From Granulosicoccus antarcticus IMCC3135 (GTDB lineage: Bacteria; Pseudomonadota; Gammaproteobacteria; Granulosicoccales; Granulosicoccaceae): a stretch of 64,000 nt of DNA. Each line of letters starts with the position of its first letter. The first letter of the stretch is position 1. Both the position numbers and the translations under genes were made by a program. This document shows positions 63,362 through 64,000 of this stretch, in pieces. Where the stretch lies: the NCBI RefSeq assembly GCF_002215215.1, contig NZ_CP018632.1, positions 4,956,501 through 5,020,500 of the forward strand, read 5' to 3'. The notes beneath the pieces are model-generated. The model made no database searches. It was not told where the DNA came from and worked only from the letters and a program-made list of their open reading frames with translations.

Positions 63362-63976
63362 TTGTTGAATATTGCACTTTTTGATTTCGACGGCACCATC
63401 ACCACAGACGACAGCCTGATTAAGTTTATCCGTTTTGTATTTGGTGACATCAAGACAGCATGGGGGATGATGATCCTCTCCCCCATGCTGCTAACATTCA
63501 AACTAAAACTCATTCCCAATTACAAGGCAAAGCAGTGGATGCTTTCCTATTTCTTCAAGGGAATGCCCGAAGAAAAATATCAAAAACTTGCAGAAGAATA
63601 TTCACTAGAGCAGATTGACAACATACTTCGACGACAGGCAATGGAGAGAATCATGTGGCACAAGGAACAAGGTCACAAAGTCGTAGTCGTTTCAGCATCT
63701 TTAGAGTGCTGGTTAAAACCTTGGTGTAGTAAAAATGGTTTAGACATCATTGCCACGAAGATAGAAATAAAGGACGGCATCCTCACAGGGAAATTTTCAG
63801 GCAAGAACTGCCATGGCATTGAAAAAGTCAACAGAGTAAAAGGAGCATATGACCTGAGCGATTATAAACACATCTGGGCATATGGTGATTCTAATGGAGA
63901 TAATGAAATGCTAGCTCTAGCTGATGAGAGTTTCTATAAGCCCTTCAGACACCCCTCCCCTTCTACGTCAGAATAG
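63362..63976 (+). CDS. HAD-superfamily phosphatase (HAD-IB type)
   Basis: Phosphatase of 204 residues: motif I DFDGT (8-12), motif II VVSAS, motif IV GDSNGDNEMLALADES. This fits the HAD-IB group close to SerB. It may remove the 5-phosphate from polyprenyl-phosphoryl 5-phosphoribose, the step performed by a PAP2-type enzyme (Rv3807c) in mycobacteria. The start is a TTG at 63362 (or 63365), chosen because AAGGTG lies at 63349-63354 and no ATG precedes the catalytic motif. The frame closes inside the window. Confidence 0.8.
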   Translation: MLNIALFDFDGTITTDDSLIKFIRFVFGDIKTAWGMMILSPMLLTFKLKLIPNYKAKQWMLSYFFKGMPEEKYQKLAEEYSLEQIDNILRRQAMERIMWHKEQGHKVVVVSASLECWLKPWCSKNGLDIIATKIEIKDGILTGKFSGKNCHGIEKVNRVKGAYDLSDYKHIWAYGDSNGDNEMLALADESFYKPFRHPSPSTSE

Positions 63977-64000
63977 TTATTCTCTAGCTGCAACAGAATC

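Overview
The window is a bacterial chromosome segment, most likely from a gammaproteobacterium. The gene orders fabH-plsX-rpmF-yceD, rpoE-rseA-rseB-rseC-mucD followed by lepA-lepB-DUF4845-rnc-era-recO, ffs-dnaX-ybaB-recR and phoB-phoR-pstSCAB-phoU are all Pseudomonas/Chromatiales-like. I make no species claim. No rRNA, tRNA, CRISPR array, insertion sequence or prophage was recognised. The one clear RNA gene is the 4.5S SRP RNA.

Layout. 1-5.7 kb: lipid synthesis and housekeeping (partial fabH, plsX, rpmF, yceD, yceF-type maf, pgpA, nusB, cysS). 5.8-9.8 kb: a periplasmic and a cytoplasmic cyclophilin, lpxH, a DUF455 ferritin-like protein and an EamA transporter. 9.9-20.8 kb: one long minus-strand run, transcribed in the order rpoE (sigma-E) and its regulators, mucD protease, glutaredoxin-like protein, lepA, lepB, DUF4845, rnc, era, recO. 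20.9-23.4 kb: sulfurtransferase, rsgA, orn. 24.4-29.2 kb: leucine catabolism (liuA, liuB, liuD). 29.3-37.6 kb: a complete branched-chain-type (HAAT) ABC importer interleaved with two acyl-CoA ligase-like genes. It is divergent from a hybrid histidine kinase and an OmpR-type regulator (37.9-40.6 kb) that probably sense a related carbon source. 41.1-44.2 kb: recR, ybaB, dnaX, ffs. 44.4-52.2 kb: the phosphate-starvation regulon. 52.2-54.8 kb: a trypsin-like protease joined in frame to a lipoprotein, and a glutathione transferase. 55.1-64 kb: asnB and then a visibly AT-rich surface-glycan locus.

The AT-rich locus (57.3-64 kb) encodes a recognisable decaprenyl-phosphoryl-arabinose (DPA) type pathway: a DPPR-synthase-like UbiA prenyltransferase, a GtrA flippase-like protein, a DprE1-like oxidase, a DprE2-like reductase, a HAD phosphatase and two large membrane proteins that may be GT-C glycosyltransferases. 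This pathway is best known from mycobacterial cell walls. Here it probably arabinosylates a surface polymer or pilin. Codon use and base composition differ sharply from the rest of the window, which suggests acquisition.

The most striking unexplained signal is non-coding. A repeat of about 247 bp occurs three times (23501-23745, 24090-24336, 40752-40998), always on the same strand and always between convergent genes. Each copy has a TTATNCACA DnaA box near its left end, an AT-rich middle with a conserved TTGTTCAA block, and at its right end two perfect TTATCCACA boxes facing each other across 5 bp. The spacing between these parts is conserved to within 1-2 bp while the sequence between them has diverged. 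A fourth, shortened inverted box pair lies at 23940-23962. This looks like a family of DnaA-binding chromosomal elements (titration, reactivation or origin-like).
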